Shown: one piece after another, positions 63,752-64,000 of the stretch | Layout of the letters: each line of letters begins with the position of its first letter | Numbering within the stretch: the stretch's first letter is position 1 | Program-made: the position numbers and the translations under genes | Source: Pseudonocardiaceae bacterium YIM PH 21723 | GTDB lineage: Bacteria; Actinomycetota; Actinomycetes; Mycobacteriales; Pseudonocardiaceae | Reading direction: 5' to 3' | DNA: 64,000 nucleotides | Assembly (NCBI GenBank): GCA_003600225.1 | Contig: QZFT01000025.1 | Coordinates: forward strand, 53,726 to 117,725 | Notes under the pieces: model-generated | What the model saw: only the letters and a program-made list of their open reading frames with translations | Database searches by the model: none | Told to the model about the DNA's origin: nothing

Positions 63752-63906
63752 TATTTTTCTGGAACTGGTCAAGTTAACTGGGTCGGGGTGGCTTCAGCAT
63801 CACGTAGCAGTCGGACCCCCGCACCTTGGTAACCGCAGTCACAGCCCGGAGTAACGGCCAACCGCCCAATGGTGTGGATCTTGTCCGGTCTGGGGTGGGG
63901 GGTGGG

Positions 63907-64000
63907 GTGCGTCTGGTGGTTGTCGAAGGAGGCGAGACCAGCCTCGACCCGACCGACCTGGACATCAGGACCGAACTGGACGGCGAGGTGAAGCAGGACT
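63907..64000 (+). CDS. Possible start of a gene cut by the window end
   Basis: From GTG 63907 the + frame is open to the window edge (31 codons: MRLVVVEGGETSLDPTDLDI then RTELDGEVKQD). No family is recognised and no firm ribosome-binding site is visible, so this is tentative. The preceding stretch 63752-63906 shows no other feature. Confidence 0.35.
   Translation, partial: MRLVVVEGGETSLDPTDLDIRTELDGEVKQD

Noticed and set aside
63774..63965. 63-codon minus-strand frame upstream of furA
   Set aside because: Arg/Pro/Thr-rich low-complexity translation with no ribosome-binding site or family; treated as noncoding.

Overview
The window comes from a high-GC actinomycete, most likely a filamentous member of the Pseudonocardiaceae or a close relative. 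The signs are codon bias toward G/C in third position, frequent GTG and TTG starts, an eight-gene mce operon with a Mam protein, a DUF397/XRE pair, a DUF574 methyltransferase, a GlxA-type copper oxidase operon, vdcBCD, and furA-katG. No rRNA, tRNA, CRISPR array or complete insertion sequence was seen. All calls come from reading the sequence and recalling protein families; no search was run.

Layout. 1-7.7 kb: truncated pirin, a VanY-like peptidase, a PhzF enzyme, an OFA-type MFS carrier with a 33-residue small subunit, TetR, a methyltransferase, an FAD oxidoreductase and two VC0807-like membrane proteins. 7.7-12.1 kb: DUF574 methyltransferase, an XRE(DUF5753)-DUF397-hypothetical module with shared TGCA-type sites, and a DUF222/HNH endonuclease gene between two large, oppositely oriented, multi-armed palindromes. 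12.2-16.5 kb: an operon of GT2 synthase, GT-C glycosyltransferase and galactose-oxidase-like GlxA protein, carrying TTA codons. 16.5-20.5 kb: the most striking region (next paragraph). 20.6-27.3 kb: aminophosphonate uptake and breakdown (phosphonatase-like hydrolase, GntR regulator, FAD amine oxidase, PhnDCE ABC transporter, secreted phosphatase-superfamily enzyme).

27.4-34 kb: two tandem StyA-like flavoprotein monooxygenases, pentapeptide protein, GT1 glycosyltransferase, beta-propeller protein, LysR. 34-36.5 kb: a MarR-controlled vdcBCD-type hydroxyarylate decarboxylase. 36.5-41.7 kb: Ogt, MFS, gluconokinase, beta-phosphoglucomutase-like HAD plus GH65. 41.7-51 kb: a complete mce lipid-import operon with a divergent TetR. 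51-60 kb: hydrolase, MaoC protein, KAP P-loop NTPase, methyltransferase, duplicated SRPBCC proteins, XRE/ImmA-IrrE/membrane-protein triad, and a GH1-like protein lacking the usual acid/base Glu. 60-64 kb: DoxX, CsbD, katG and furA.

The strongest candidate for an undescribed system is at 16.5-20.5 kb. An NB-ARC/TPR (NLR-like) ATPase has an N-terminal V-V-Q-A-G amyloid-type motif. A divergently transcribed small helical protein carries a matching V-I-Q-V-G motif at its C terminus. This is the paired receptor/effector layout of bacterial amyloid-signalling (BASS/RHIM-like) cell-death systems. The effector stop codon overlaps (ATGA) an ATG that reads into eight perfect copies of a 7-bp repeat and then toward a GT-B-fold gene. 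With eight copies that ATG is out of frame; six or nine copies would join it in frame, so the third gene may be switched by slippage. A second theme is a dispersed family of 19-bp-arm palindromes at gene 3' ends (five copies, two with compensating base changes), probably bidirectional terminators.
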